DNA from: Heliocidaris tuberculata | Lineage: Eukaryota > Echinodermata > Echinoidea > Camarodonta > Echinometridae | Reading direction: 5' to 3' | Length of the DNA stretch: 64,000 nt | NCBI GenBank assembly: GCA_025618425.1 | Contig: CM046850.1 | Location: 847,819 to 911,818 of the forward strand | Notes under the pieces: model-generated | The model's input: only the letters and a program-made list of their open reading frames with translations | What the model was told of the DNA's origin: nothing | The model's database searches: none | Part shown: positions 19,697 through 34,101 of the stretch, one piece after another | How the letters are laid out: each line of letters starts with the position of its first letter | Numbering within the stretch: the first letter of the stretch is position 1 | Made by a program: the position numbers and the translations under genes

Positions 19697-22600
19697 ATGG
19701 CTGACCAGCAAAAAATAAAAGTTTTGAGGGAAAAAATAAGCACTTGGGATCAAAGAACAACACCTATGGCACCGCTGACGGAAAGACAAAAAGACAGTTA
19801 CATGGATCTGACATCACATGCATCAAACAGACCATTACCAATCGAGGTAAGCATATTCGTTTCACTGGTGGGCTGGGCTGCTGAAGTGAATTGTGTTGCC
19901 CCATTCGTAGACGTTCGTGTAAGCAATTTCAGACCAATCAATAAATAAAGCTTGCATTATCAATTCACTTTAATTCAGTCATGACAGTGCTAACTTCAAA
20001 ATTATGCAGTTAAAGTAGTAGGCCGTAGGTAATTGAACCCACAGGATATGTAATAAGACTATGGAATATATTACTTGACCGATGTTTGGCAAAGAACGGA
20101 AGAAAGGAAATACTTCAAATAGAGCACTCATAGCGACTTTACTATACTTCGTGTGTAGACTCTAGGCAGTCATCCACCTCGACACTTTCAAAACACCACT
20201 GCACAAAAGTCACCAACATTCACTCATAATCGGCATTTAATTTACAAGAAACGACACCAACATATTCATGAAATACAATAAATTCAACTCACCGATGTTG
20301 GAAAAGATAATTTCGAAAATGAAATCCGTAATTTACTGTCACTTCTGGCGAAACGGGGTATCGCAAGTCATGATGTACAATTCCTGATCGCCGCGAGCGC
20401 TGACATCTCCCGCTAAAAAATTCGGTCGTTAAAAGTTCGGTTCCTATCGCGCACACGTAAGTCCCGATTTTCCGTGTGTGCGATCGTAGAGATCGATGTG
20501 CACGCGATACCGAGTTTCGTTGTGGACAAAATTTTATTGGCCGATTTAGTCTAAAAACATCGGCACCATGAAAACAACATGCGATCGCAAAAAAAATTGG
20601 CGGGGATTTCTTAGGTTTTGGACATGATTTTGACTTTGGATTTTGCTGGAAATATCAGAAGTTCTTCCTAACGGCCATTTAAGGTAGGAAAGAGATTTTA
20701 AAGCGCTGAAATTGAAAGGAAGTATTTTAAACATTTATCTTACTTTTCCCCCCATACCTTAAGTACATGCGATAGAAAATGACTAGTATTTTTGCATTCG
20801 TCCCGCGTAGTGGTCAGTATGACCACTATACGTGGTGTGAAATAGAGTCACTCATGGGCCCTTGCCTATGTGGGACTGTGTCCAACATTCACTTTTGCAG
20901 CAGTAAAAAAAAAAGACAACAAAATTGCTCTAAGCAAGATTTAATATTCTTAAATTTGCTAGATTACCTGATTTATGGACTCTTCCACTCTTACTGTGCC
21001 ACAAATTAAGGGATTCAGAATTGAAAGTGAAATTTTAAATAATTATTTTCCTCTCCTGTATGAATGATCTAGCCTGGAAAAGGGCCTTTTGATACAAACA
21101 ATAGCTATTGAAGCCTATTCACCCGTAAAAGAGCTAGTCTGAGTACAAGGTTATCTTCAGATAAGCTTGTACATGTATAAGTGACTTTAACTTGGTCTTG
21201 AATTGAAGAATGAATTGGACTGATGCATGTGAAGTGGAATTTGGAATGGATTTTTATTTTTTTAAAACAAGGCAAAGAAAATGAAAGGTGAAACTATGGC
21301 GATCATGTTACTTTGATTATGTTTCTCCCATGTAGCTACCATTAGTAGAAGCAGGCAGCTTTTCTCAGCAGCTATCACTGGTGTCCACTCCAAGTCTCTC
21401 TCACAGCGGAGATTCTCTGGCTGAGGGCTTTGCATCGCTCGGGATGAAGGATGAGAAAATTGAAAATGCACAACAGGTAGGGAAGGCTGACTACATCTCT
21501 TTTTATTTTCTTGTTTTTCTTTCTTGAAGATTAAAAGATCTGTCTTCTTTCTCTTAATTTTTCTTTCCTCTGAATCTGATTCCTTATGTTCCCTTCATTT
21601 TAGAAAAAAATGATGATGCAGTTTTTTTTTTGCTCTTTTAATATAGGATCTACATGTATATATATCACCAAAAAAATTGTCTGTCCTCTTTTCACTTGTT
21701 ATTTTGGCCTGCTCTGAATCACAAGAAGTAAGCATGTAGCTTACAGCCTTACTAAAGCTAAATTTCTTTCTGCTCAAATTTGTATTTTTTCACCAAGAAC
21801 CACCTTCCTTTAAAGGGGAAGTTCATCCTACCCTGATATCAACTTGGTTTAAAAAAAAAACAGAAAAATTAAAGAAGCAGTTCAATTAAAGTTTGAGCAA
21901 AATCTGATAAGAAATAAGAGAGTTATGATATCAGGGTGCACTTTCCCTGTAAATTAGATGTGACATACCCACATTTTTATTTCTTGATTTTTCATGAAAA
22001 TCATCTAGTTCTTTGACTGGTTCAACAAAGTTGAGAGTCAGATGGAGCAGGAAGAAGAGTTGTGTTACAGGTTAGTTTTCTCAAAGTCTCATTTCAATGT
22101 AACTTGTGCACTATTTTTAATTCAATACTTCATGCAATTAGTGCTTTGTTATGTTTTAATTATATACAAATTTAGTGCAGTAGTTGAAAATTTAGGATTT
22201 GTTATTTAGTATTTCAGTTTGAACCCCAGTCCACAGATTGCATCAGTGCATTTGATTTAAATAATGCTTCCTTATTTTTAGCCCGGATATATTGGGGATG
22301 GGAAAATGGATCTTCTTGGTATTGTACCATATCACAAACGTGAATTTTCTGTAGCAGTACATTTATGTTCATGTTACAATTTATTTCATTTGTATCAACT
22401 ATCATTAATATACAGTCAAACCTGCTCTAGCGACCACCTGTCTATAAAGACTATAATTTTTGTTTCCCTTGAAGAGTGTTTCTCATTGAAACATGTATTA
22501 AAGGAACCTGTACATAAAGACAGCCTGCTCATAAAGACTGCTTTTCTTGTCTCCCTTGAGTGGTTTTTATATACAGGTTTCACTGTTATTATTTCATTTC

Positions 22601-25600
22601 ATGTATTCAGATCTTACTGTGATCAGCTGAGTCAATACAAAGTACAATGTGACCTTGTGATGGAGGAAGTCTCTACAGCCTTGGATCAACTCAAAGACCT
22701 CAAACAGCAATACGTCTTAGTTGCTACAAAAACCAATGCTCTCCATGAGGCTTGTGAGCAGTCTATGGCAGACCAGGTAATTGAGAACCAAATAGACTAA
22801 AAAAAAAGTACAGACAGACAAACATGCAGATATTGCAGACATTCAAACAACAATCATTTACAAAGATACACACCTGCAACACATCTCAGTCACAACCAAG
22901 ACAAATGCTCTTATATATATTTCATATCATATGCAAATCCTAGCAGTTGAACTTTGAGATTGATCCAGATCATTAGCAACAAGACAGGCCCCTATTTCTG
23001 AGAAAAAAACAACAACAAACAGACAGTAAGAGATAGAGATACAGATTTTTATTCAAACCAAATCATAATTATAATGGACCATCTCATCCAATACTGATTT
23101 GGGTTCACTGGACATGAATATTGTTTGTAACTAAGCTGTCACTTTAACAAGACGTATTTGCTTGATCACAATGTAATCTATGTACAGAGTATGTAACATC
23201 TTGAATGATTTCTCTTTCTTGGATCATCCAGACAATGTTAGTGAATAAGGCTGAAGCCATCAGCTGTAAGCTTGCCTACTTCAATGAACTAGAGAGGATA
23301 AATCAGGTAAGATTTTTTAAAAAAACTGATTTATAACAAAGTATTGAGAAAATGTCTACGTTAAAACTTTAAAATGTTAATGAAAAAGTGGAAAGATTTT
23401 CAAAAAAAGATTTATGACAAAGTATTGAGAAGATGTTCACGTTAAAACTTAAAAATGTTAATGAAAAAGTGGAAAGGTTCATGAATATCTACCAAAGTTC
23501 TCTGTGAGTTGTGATAAGCTATGTCTAGGTTGAAATTTGCACCCCATTAGGTGAATTTGAGAAGGTGTTTGAACACTAGATCAGTTTATCAAAGAAATTA
23601 AGTTCTTTTTTTGTTGGTTATTTCACTTTTCAACAATTTGTTTATGATGAAATATTGGTTTAACAAAATGTTTTTCATTTTCTTAAGAAGAGCATAGCTG
23701 AAGGTGAATTCTTATATTTGTAAATTATTACAAGTGCCTTCACCTTCATTTTTTCCCCCTCTTATTTTTAAACTGTTATAGGAAATAGGGTTGATCGACT
23801 CATTTTGAAATATTCCTAATGTTATTTTGTTATTTCTTGTTGTCGTAGAAACTGAGCTCGCCAACGTTTGCAGTCACCAATGAATCGTTTGTTCCTCTCC
23901 TCTCCAAGTTAGATGAATGTATTGCATATATTATTGGAAATGTAAGTATAATAATCTATCTCTTCTGCTATCCTCATGTTTCTTTTAATTATTTCTTCAA
24001 ACATTACTCTCTGTCAATTTCCTTGAGGTTTTGAGTTTTTGTCTTGGCTGTATTTCATCCCAGTACTGGTTCAATTTTCAATTCACTGTAATGCAATCAT
24101 TTGAATTTATTTTATTTAATCATGGAACTTACATCAGCCAGGGGATGTTTTACCAAAGGCCGTGTAATAAAGACATTAAATCATATGACACAAGATAAAA
24201 ATACATGGTATAAGAATACAAAATTACTAAGATAAAATTGGCAAAGATAAATTCATATTAAATGACTAAAAACAACAACAATTAAATAAATCCATAAACC
24301 CTCCCCCAAAACCCACTCAAAATGATAATAACAAAAGTTAGACAAGTACTGGTTCTATTGGGTCTATTGAATTCAATTTAAGAAATGCAGTTGCAATGTG
24401 TACATGTCATTAATTATAGTTAAGTTCAATTATGTGAACATTACTGTAGACATCATGGATTAAATGACTTGTTATTTGAGAGAATATCTGTATTTCTAAT
24501 CTAACACTAAAATGTCCCTTTCAATATATTTCTCATTCAGCCCCAGTACAAGGAGTCAGAGCTGTTCCAGGCCAGGTTCAAGCAATGTCTGAGTAAAGCA
24601 TTAACTCTTATCAAAGCTGCAGTCTTTACAATTTTGAATGGAGCTACACAACAGGTTGTTCCTAAGGTATGTACATGTATAATTGATTGGTTGTTTGAAT
24701 TATTGATTAGTTGAGAAACCCTACTGTGTTTACCATATGTAATGGAGCAACACAAAAAAATTGGTCCCTAAGATATATATTAGTGACTGATTGATTTACT
24801 AATTGATAGATTTGAGTGATAAATTTAATGATAAATAATTGTTAATCAACAGCTTCTGTCTATCTGTTACTGACTGATGGGTTGGTTGATTTTTGTTATT
24901 GTTGGGGTATCAAAACTTCAACTAAATGAACATGCTTGTAAATAACTAGCAAGGGGACCTACCTACACGCCATGGCCGTAAAGAGAGTTCTGGGAAAAGA
25001 AAAAAAATTGTCAGCTTTCTCATTCTTTATATGTTAGTTGTGAAGATTATCATAGTAGAAATGCCCACTGAAAAGGATTCCTCTTCAAATGCCCTCACAT
25101 TCAACATATGACAAGAAACAGCTGAAATGTTCGGGTCAAACATTTGTGTGTAGTACCATATACACATTTCTGTGTGCAGTGCATGTGACTCTCAGCAGGA
25201 TTGAGTCAATTTCTTATCATTTTGGTGATTCCAAAACCTTACAGCATACACCAATTCTTATTTGCTATATAATCAACCTTTCCCAATTGCTTTGAGACAG
25301 TTTCTTTCACAATTCAATTGCATGACCAGAACTCAACTTTATTTCTACATGTACTATTTAACATGTAAAATGATATAATGCACAATCAGTCCCAAGTGAT
25401 ATGGTCTCCAAATTGGCAAAGAAAAGTATCAACAAAAAAATTCTCTTAGATGATAATTGCTAGTTTCATGCTGTGTATTCATTGTGAATATCGTACCCAC
25501 ACTATAAACTGCTTCACTTTCTAGTACAGTGAAACCTGTATATAAAGACCGCTCAAGGGAGACAAAAAAAGCGGTCTTTATGAGCAGATGGTCTTTATGT

Positions 25601-28600
25601 ACAGGTTCCTTTAATACATGTTTCAATGAGAAACACTTTTCAAGGTAAACAAAAATTGTGGTCTTTATAGACAAGTGGTCTTTCTATATACAGGTGGTCG
25701 CTAAAGCAGGTTTGACTGTAGTTTGTAATAGACTACATTTTTAAAAAAATGTTTTCATGGAGCACCTCTAACATTGTTTTCTTTTCCTTCAGGATGTAAC
25801 TAGTACATCAGAGAATGCATTTACATTGTTCTATGGAAAGTTCAGAAGCAATGCTCCTAAGATCAAAGCCTTGATGGAACAGGTAGAACAGAGGCTAGAC
25901 AAGACACCAGAGTAAGTGTGATTGATAGATTGAATGAATAATGAATAATTAGTTGATTGAATAATGAACAATTAGTTAATTGAAAAATGAATAATTAGTT
26001 GATTAAATAATGAATAATTGATTGAATGAATAATGAATAATTAGTTGATTGTTATATTAATTGCTAATAAGGCAAGATTGGTAACTGCACTGTTGATTGT
26101 CTCCGATGGATAAGTTATCTGCTAGAGTAGTCTTAAAGTCTTTCCTTTCCCTATTTTCTTCAAAACAACAAGATTTCCTGATCTGGACCCTTTTCCATTT
26201 GAGACATTTTCTTTTTTGGGGGGCATGATAATCAACCAATGTTCTAGATTCATTACTCCTTAGAATCATCTAATTTCTTGAATTATAAATTTTCATAAGG
26301 TTCCACTTGTCTTCAGAATCCTCCAAAATCCAGAATGAAACATTATGCTTCTTCTGATTGCTACCTACCATTTCCACTGCATCATCAACAGAGTCCTAAT
26401 GCCAGTGGCTTGTAATATTCACACCATATAACTAGTGTCTGTGTATGAATGACAGTCACACTATTTTCAAATGTATCTCCTGTTACAGGTACACAACATT
26501 ACTGGATGACTGCTTACAATGTTATTTTAGTAAGAGACATCAACTCCTCATGCCTAGCATACAGATGGCTGTATCAGAGCTTGCTACCAAGCACGCCAGG
26601 GATCATTGCTCTCTTGTAAGTCATGGACATTGGGACACAACCTATACTTATTTAAAGGGCAAGTCCACCCTGATTACAAGTTGGTTTTAAAAGAAGCAGA
26701 AAAATGAGAGAAACATATTAGTGAAATTTTGAGCAAAATTTGATAACAAATAAGAAAGTTATGCATTTTTGAAGTTGTAATCAATCAAACACAAATTGGC
26801 AACTCTGTGACGTATCTTGCGAACTCCTCTCCCATTTGCCCTGTACCCCCCCAAAAATCATTAATTTCCATTTTCTCTAATGAAAATATTCAATCATACA
26901 TGCACCTTAGATATAATCATATATTTTACACAAAACCTGCATGAAACAAATCTGTTCCTTCATAAAAAAAAATTAGAAAATTCAAATTTTACGAAATGTT
27001 TTGTATTGCGCAAATGGGAGAGGAGCTCGCAAGATACATCACGGAGTTGCCAATTTGTGTTTGATTGATAACAACTTCAAAAATTCATAACTTTCTTGTT
27101 TGTTATCGAATTTTGCTCAAAATTTCACTAATATGTTTCTCTCATTCTTCTGCTTTATATTTAAATCAACTTTATTCCAGGGTGGACTTTGCCTTTAATA
27201 ACTACTCTCTAGCAAGTCTGTGATACTGGGACATCCATGTATCCTCTAATCCTCTTCATAACAATGAAGATCCTCTTATAAACCTTATTTCAAAAAATAC
27301 TATTTAAAGTAGAAATATTGTCATTTGAATCTTAAGTTTGCACAGTATTCAGTATCTTGAGGCAAAATGGAATATGGTGTTTTTCTTAAACTTTTGTGAT
27401 CTGTGCAGTCTCAACAGCATCGACGTTCATGATAAATCATAATAAAATAAGATCTCTCTCATGATTACATTTTGAACTTTGACCCTTTTCAGGTGAGGAG
27501 TGGATGTGCTTTCATGGTCCATGTCTGTGAAGATGAATATCAACTCTTCTTTCATTTCTTCTCAAAGTCAACTGAAAAACTGGAGTAAGTATTCATACAA
27601 CACTCTTCTTTTGTACTTTGATTATGTGGTTTTCACTACCTCACAATTTTGAGAAAGTCCCAAACCCAATATATACAAAGAAGTATGTAAAATAATGCTT
27701 TACAAAGTTTGTACTTATTTCCCCCTAAATTTACAATGTGCATGTGCAATTCTGTCTTTAGGCAAGATGAATATTTATATAATATTGAATGGCCTTGAGT
27801 GGGATACAAGGATATATCGCACGAGCTATGAGCATATTTCACGAGTCTGCACGACGAGTGAAATATTATCAAAGCGAGTACGATATATCCTTGTGTCCCA
27901 CGAAAGAAAAGCCATTCACTATTATTATTATTAATTGTATGATACCTAGTTCCTCAGTTTTCACCATTACATGTCCTTATGTTTTTGTATTGACTTCGAC
28001 ATAAAACACAGGTAGACACACATTTTTGTCCTATCTTGCAAGAGCTGCGCGCATACATCCATTGTCTTAACCTTTGCGTATTTAAGCGCGTATTCACTTT
28101 TTTACGCGTCACGTGCACCCCAAACCATGAGATATGGAGATATATTGCACGGTCATCCTGGTACTTTTACACAAACCATGAGATATTGTTTTAAAATTGC
28201 ACGGTCATCCGGGTACTTTTGCACAAACCATGAGATACGCGAATTTTTCTGGTCACCTGAAAACCCATCATACAAATAATAATGGACATTATCTCTACCT
28301 TTGAGAGAAATTGGAATCTTGCAAGATGTTGAGGATACCTTCCTGTATTAATTTGTGAAGGCCTTTAATGCTTTCACTTGTGCCGTGAACATACAAGAAA
28401 TGTAATATAAAATAGAGTGAGTGCCCTTCTGGCTTTCAAGATGAATGATGTGATGCTTATTTATTGGTGTAAAGTGAAATCACATGTAGTACTACACACC
28501 CAAAAAGTCATTGTTTTGTAGACATGACAATTTATGATTTCCGTTTTAAGTCTTTTTTTTTTTCAAATTGTGATCCCATGTTGTCTCAGAAAAATTTCAG

Positions 28601-31600
28601 CTTTGTTGCCTGAAAAGCAACTTTAAGCATTTTGCATAATTTGCATTTATCCAAATGGCCATATTTATAGGCAATGTTAAACAGCCCAGACAACTTACAC
28701 ACGATGTGCGCCCTCACCCAACACTAACAGAGTTGTTGATCTTGTGCGATGATACCTGTGATACTATACAATTTCCTGGTATAACCTTTGTTTGTTGCAT
28801 CACAAGTTGCATTGCATAACATGAACAGCACATTGGACATTGATATGCAAATTATGCAAATTGCTCAAAATTGCCACTTGGGCAACAATGCTGAAATTGT
28901 TCTGGAACCACTTACGATTACAAATCAACAAAAATAACTGGAAATGAAAGAAAATTTTAGGTTCGCTGTTGATTATATAGGAGCGTCAAATGGAATAGTT
29001 ACCATCATTTATGTTTCTTTGTCTCCTCAGTGCAATGTTGGAGGACCTTTGTATGAGTCTGTATGATGTCCTTCGTCCTCTCATCATTCACATCAATCAC
29101 CTTGAAACACTGGCTGAGCTCTGCAGTATCCTCAAAACAGAGATGCTTCAAGATCATGTCCAATCTAATCGTAAGTTTACAAAAAGTTTTTTTCTTATGA
29201 AGAGGATATGCGACAGTCGACAAACAACTATTTGCTTTAGTAGTGATGTGGATAATGGTAATCACAGTAATGTGCTCAATCTTCTGTACTACACATCATG
29301 AACTCAATAATCAGAATCGTACTTATTCATACTTTCAAAACAAAAGCTGATATAGTTCTAAACGAATTAGCACCGTAGGGAAACAGCTTAATTAGAATAT
29401 TACTTTTCAAAGTGTTAATTTAAACTTATTCTAATGACATGTTTATTTTTTTATAATCCAGCAAATAATAATGATAATATTAATAGTTATATAGTGCGTA
29501 ATACTAATGTTTCTAAGCGCTGTACTATCAGTATCCCGGCTTTAGCCAAGCTACCTGGATAATGTATTATTAATATATTTAGTGTCTTTGCTGTAGTAAT
29601 TTTAATTAATATTGTTATATTCGTTTGAATTCTGGTAACTACTACTGAAGTAAAGCTAATGAACTTGCTTTTGTTTTCCATCCAGCGAATGAATTAGGTG
29701 CCTTTGCTGTTGTAGCCAATCAGATGCTGGAGGATGTCCAGGAGCGGTTGGTGTACAGGTCAAGTGTTTACATCAAGTCTGACATCCTCAACTACAAACC
29801 AGCTTCAGGAGACCTAGCTTACCCTGAGAAACTTGAAATGATGGAGGTAAGATGATTGTCTCAATGTGGGCTGGTATTCTGAAAACTATCTTATCTTTTA
29901 TGCTATGGGATAACATGTCACAACAAACTCAAGATGTGGATTTTCATTTGTGTTTGCACAGATGTCAGTCAGACAAGTTTTTTTTAAATCCAAATATTAG
30001 ATACAGTATCAGACTTTTTGTGATTTTAAACTGCCCATGGCAATAAAAGGGTTGATATGAGATATGCAATGATGAATTCTAAATTTAAAGTAGCATTGGA
30101 CAAGAAAAAAAATCATAGTTGCTAATATCATAAGTAGAAGTAATAGTACTATTAATATTATCATTAATATTATTATTCTGGAACAACATAGAGCATAGCA
30201 GAGAGCCTGCGAGAGCAGAGGCTTAATGATTCACGGCGGAACTCTGGCGATTCGAGTGGATCAGCGACAAGTCATGAGGTAGCAGCACTCAACCAATCAG
30301 GATCAGCGTTCATGAGCGGTGAGACCACACCCCCTGAGGGCATGGGGTCATCAGTCATGGCACCTATAGGTAAGCTGGGTCACCTTGCTCTGCTGACATT
30401 TTCTCTGGGCTTTGTTACATCAAGGTTGTAGAGTTAGGGCTGGGGTTTAGATTGGTTTGAAATGTTGGTTTTAGGTTGGTTAAGGGTTAAAGGGAAACCC
30501 AACCTTATGGCAAGTTGTTCTGAAAGAAAGAGGAAAAATCAGAAAATCAGAGATTTTTTTAAGTTTGAACGAAATCGGACAAGCAATAAGAAGGTTATGA
30601 AGTTTGTAATCACTATACATATGGGAGTTTCAAATTAGCCAAATAGATAATGTCATGTAGTGGTGGACAACTCCCCAATTTGCTCCAACACACAAAATAA
30701 CTAAACTGTCATTTTTGCCGAAATGTTTTACTCAGTAGGATCTTTTTCTTTTATGAGGACCTGTAGCAATATGCTATATACTACATATTTGAGTACTGCC
30801 CTGAGGGAAATGGCGCTTAGGAGAAAACCACAAATTAATGATATTTAAGTGTAAGACAAACAGGAGAGTTGTCTGCCACTATGTCACAATTGACTCAGTA
30901 AATTGCCAGTTTGAGATTCGCATAGACTTAGTGATCTCATTTTTCAGACATCCATGACTTTCTGACTTTCTTATTCCTTGTCCGTTTTCTTTCAAACCTT
31001 CACCATCCTGTTTTTCTTATTTTTCTGCTTTCAGACACATCATTTTATTACCAAGGTTGGATTGCCCTTTAAAGTTAGGATTAGGTACATTAGAGTGTTG
31101 GTCCAGTGTTTAGGTTTGGACTTTGGTTTAAAGTGAATTGGTAACTTTGTAGAGGCTTGATAAAATCTGATCTGCCTGGCCTTACATGCTATTAGTGTAT
31201 GTAATATGGTGTAAAAATGAAGCCCTGAAAAAAAAATGCACTTCGAAATAATCATGTGCTTGATCACAAAGGTAAACATATACAAGTGACTGGAAACGCT
31301 AGACTGCAGTGTTAGACTAAAGCATATCCCCGTACGGTTTTGTAAATGGCAGTATTCAGTCATAGATATCTTAACAATAACATTATATATTTGAAAACCT
31401 TTCTATGCCTGGCTATTTATTTATCCTTCTGAACATCATTTTACAAGACAGATATCAAAATTCAACAATTTATTAAACCATGCCTCCACAAAGTTACCGA
31501 TTCCCTTTAAGTTAGAATTTGAGTACAAAGCAGTTGTCATTGGACCACATAGAGAAATGGCTGGGAAAGAGATTGAGAAAAGAAAGGATGAATTCCATTA

Positions 31601-33819
31601 AGGGTTTAGCAAGGTAACCATGAGGTAGTGGATGCCAGCTAAATAACCAGACCTACCCTAAAAGTATAATAGAGACAAATGAAAACAAGATATCAAATGC
31701 AGTATTTTGGTTATTTCATATGATATCAAGAAAGACCAAGAGAGAATCTACTAGAACTATACTGAGTACATAAATTATTATTAATTACATATTTCAGTTT
31801 TCAGGCTTTTACTGCAGTTCTATAATGAATGACTCAAATTTTACAAGTAAGAATACTGCATTTGTCAGTCACAAAAAAAAATTGTAATTTTTTTGGTCAA
31901 CCTGTGTAGGTTCTGGTGCAGGCACTGCCACCATACACGTCAATGCTTCCCTCTCACCTGCTGATCTACATGGTATGTGGTATCCCACAGTCCGACGGAC
32001 ACTGGTCTGCCTCTCTAAGCTATACAGGTGTATAGATGTAAGTCCTAACTCACTCCTGTGTATCGGTAATATCAGGGAATGGTCCATGAGATTTGTTTAA
32101 AAAGTTGAGAAAAAAAGTTCTCAAATCTTGAAGATAATAAGGCTATTGTAGAGTTTTGATGGAACTGAATTTTGAAGCCTCCTAAAACAAAAAACGAAAA
32201 ACAATTTGCGTGTAAATAAATGGCACTTTGGGTTATTAAGTATTTGGCGTCACCTGTGTTGGGAAGGGAAAAAGCGAATTGAATCACTGTAACCCTCAGA
32301 TAAATGCGCTAAAGAGAGGCAATTTCATCTACATGTCGTTACTTTTGTGTGTCTTATAAGATGTTGAAATGTGAAGTGCACTATGCTTATTTCATTTTAA
32401 AATTATATTTAAAGAGGTTTACTCTGCTTATGTGAATGAGGTTTATATGATATCTGTTTTTCTCTTCTTTACAGAAATCCATCTTTCAAGGTTTATCACA
32501 AGAGATTCTTCAATCCTGTATTCATTCTCTCAATGTGGCTTGTCAGGGCATCACTAAGAGAAAGGTATGAACTCATTTTATTTCTTTATTTTCATTTTAC
32601 CTCATGCTTGTAGGTGAGCCTACAGTCATTCTACAGCTATAGGTTTTATCAAAGCCATTGGAGAATCAAGTATAAATGCCTTCCCAAAATGCATTCGTCC
32701 AACAATTCAGATTAAACCCTGGATTTTTGGCTTCAAACCACAATGCTTGAAAATTTGCAATAGCATACCTAAAGCACCTTTCTATGAATTCTCAAGCTTC
32801 TTTGAACAAAACACCTAGGAGATATAACTTACAAGCTATTGTTACTTTCAGTTTCTAGTAGCGCAAAATCTAGTCATAAATACAATCAGAAAAGGAGCTG
32901 AAATTTGTGCTGTCCTGTCATAGGTGTTGATTGTGGCATGTTAATCCCCAGGATGATTCCATCAAGAGTGTATTCACAGTCCCTGCTTATCAGTTTAGTG
33001 GTGATCCTTTCTTGCTTCTGTCACAGACCCAGCTGGATGGTCAACTCTTCCTGATCAAGCACCTTCTCATCCTCAGAGAACAGATCGCACCATTCCAGGT
33101 GGAATTCTCCATCAAAGAGACAGGATTAGATTTCAGTACAATGAAAGGTAAGGCACTGCTCTATACTAGCTTAACTTCAGGTCCGTAAGACATGTACCCA
33201 TGTAAAATAATGGAGCTTACAAACATTTAAGACATATTTGGTCAAATTTGATACACATGTATGCATATATTTATATGTACAGATATATTGATGTGTACTT
33301 GATACTATGAATTTATTGATTTTTACCAATTTCATTTTCAGTTGCTGCGTATGGTCTCCTTAAGAAACCAAGAGGTCTCTTTGTCCTTAGCAGCAACAAT
33401 TCCTTCCTAGAGTTCCTCTTTGAGGTGAGTCTGGAAAATCCTTGAATTGCTAAAAAGATTCATCAAATCGTTATACATCTCTACTGCATGCCAAAAATGT
33501 ATTCCATTTATTCTTTTACCTTTAATTAATGCAGTTTGGTTCTCAATAGCCGAGTATATGACTCGTAAAAAATGAAATATATTTGTAATATATAATTTAG
33601 ATATGTGAAGAGATATGATGGCAGGGAATGAAGCAGGTCACTCGGTGTATTTACAAGCTCCTGGCCTTCTTCAAGTTTATTTGCAAGATCAAACAGAATG
33701 ACAAATATAATAATAAGCAACTTAACAAAACTAAAGACAACAGAACAGAATTATCATAATGTTGCCAGCTTTATTCCTGCTTCATTCCGTTCCATCATAT
33801 CTGTTCACATATAAAATAA

Positions 33820-33894
<75 letters not shown>

Positions 33895-34069
33895 CTCTTA
33901 TTCCAGCGTTTAGGGGAATCCTTTTATCTCAGCCTATTGTTATCATTCGCCTTAACGCACGGTCGCATTCGCCTTAACGCACGGTCGCTTTCGCCGTAAC
34001 GTCGAATTTCTATTGTCATGAAATAAACCGCATTGATAGGATTCCCCCTAACGTAGGAAATAATCAGTG

Positions 34070-34101
<32 letters not shown>

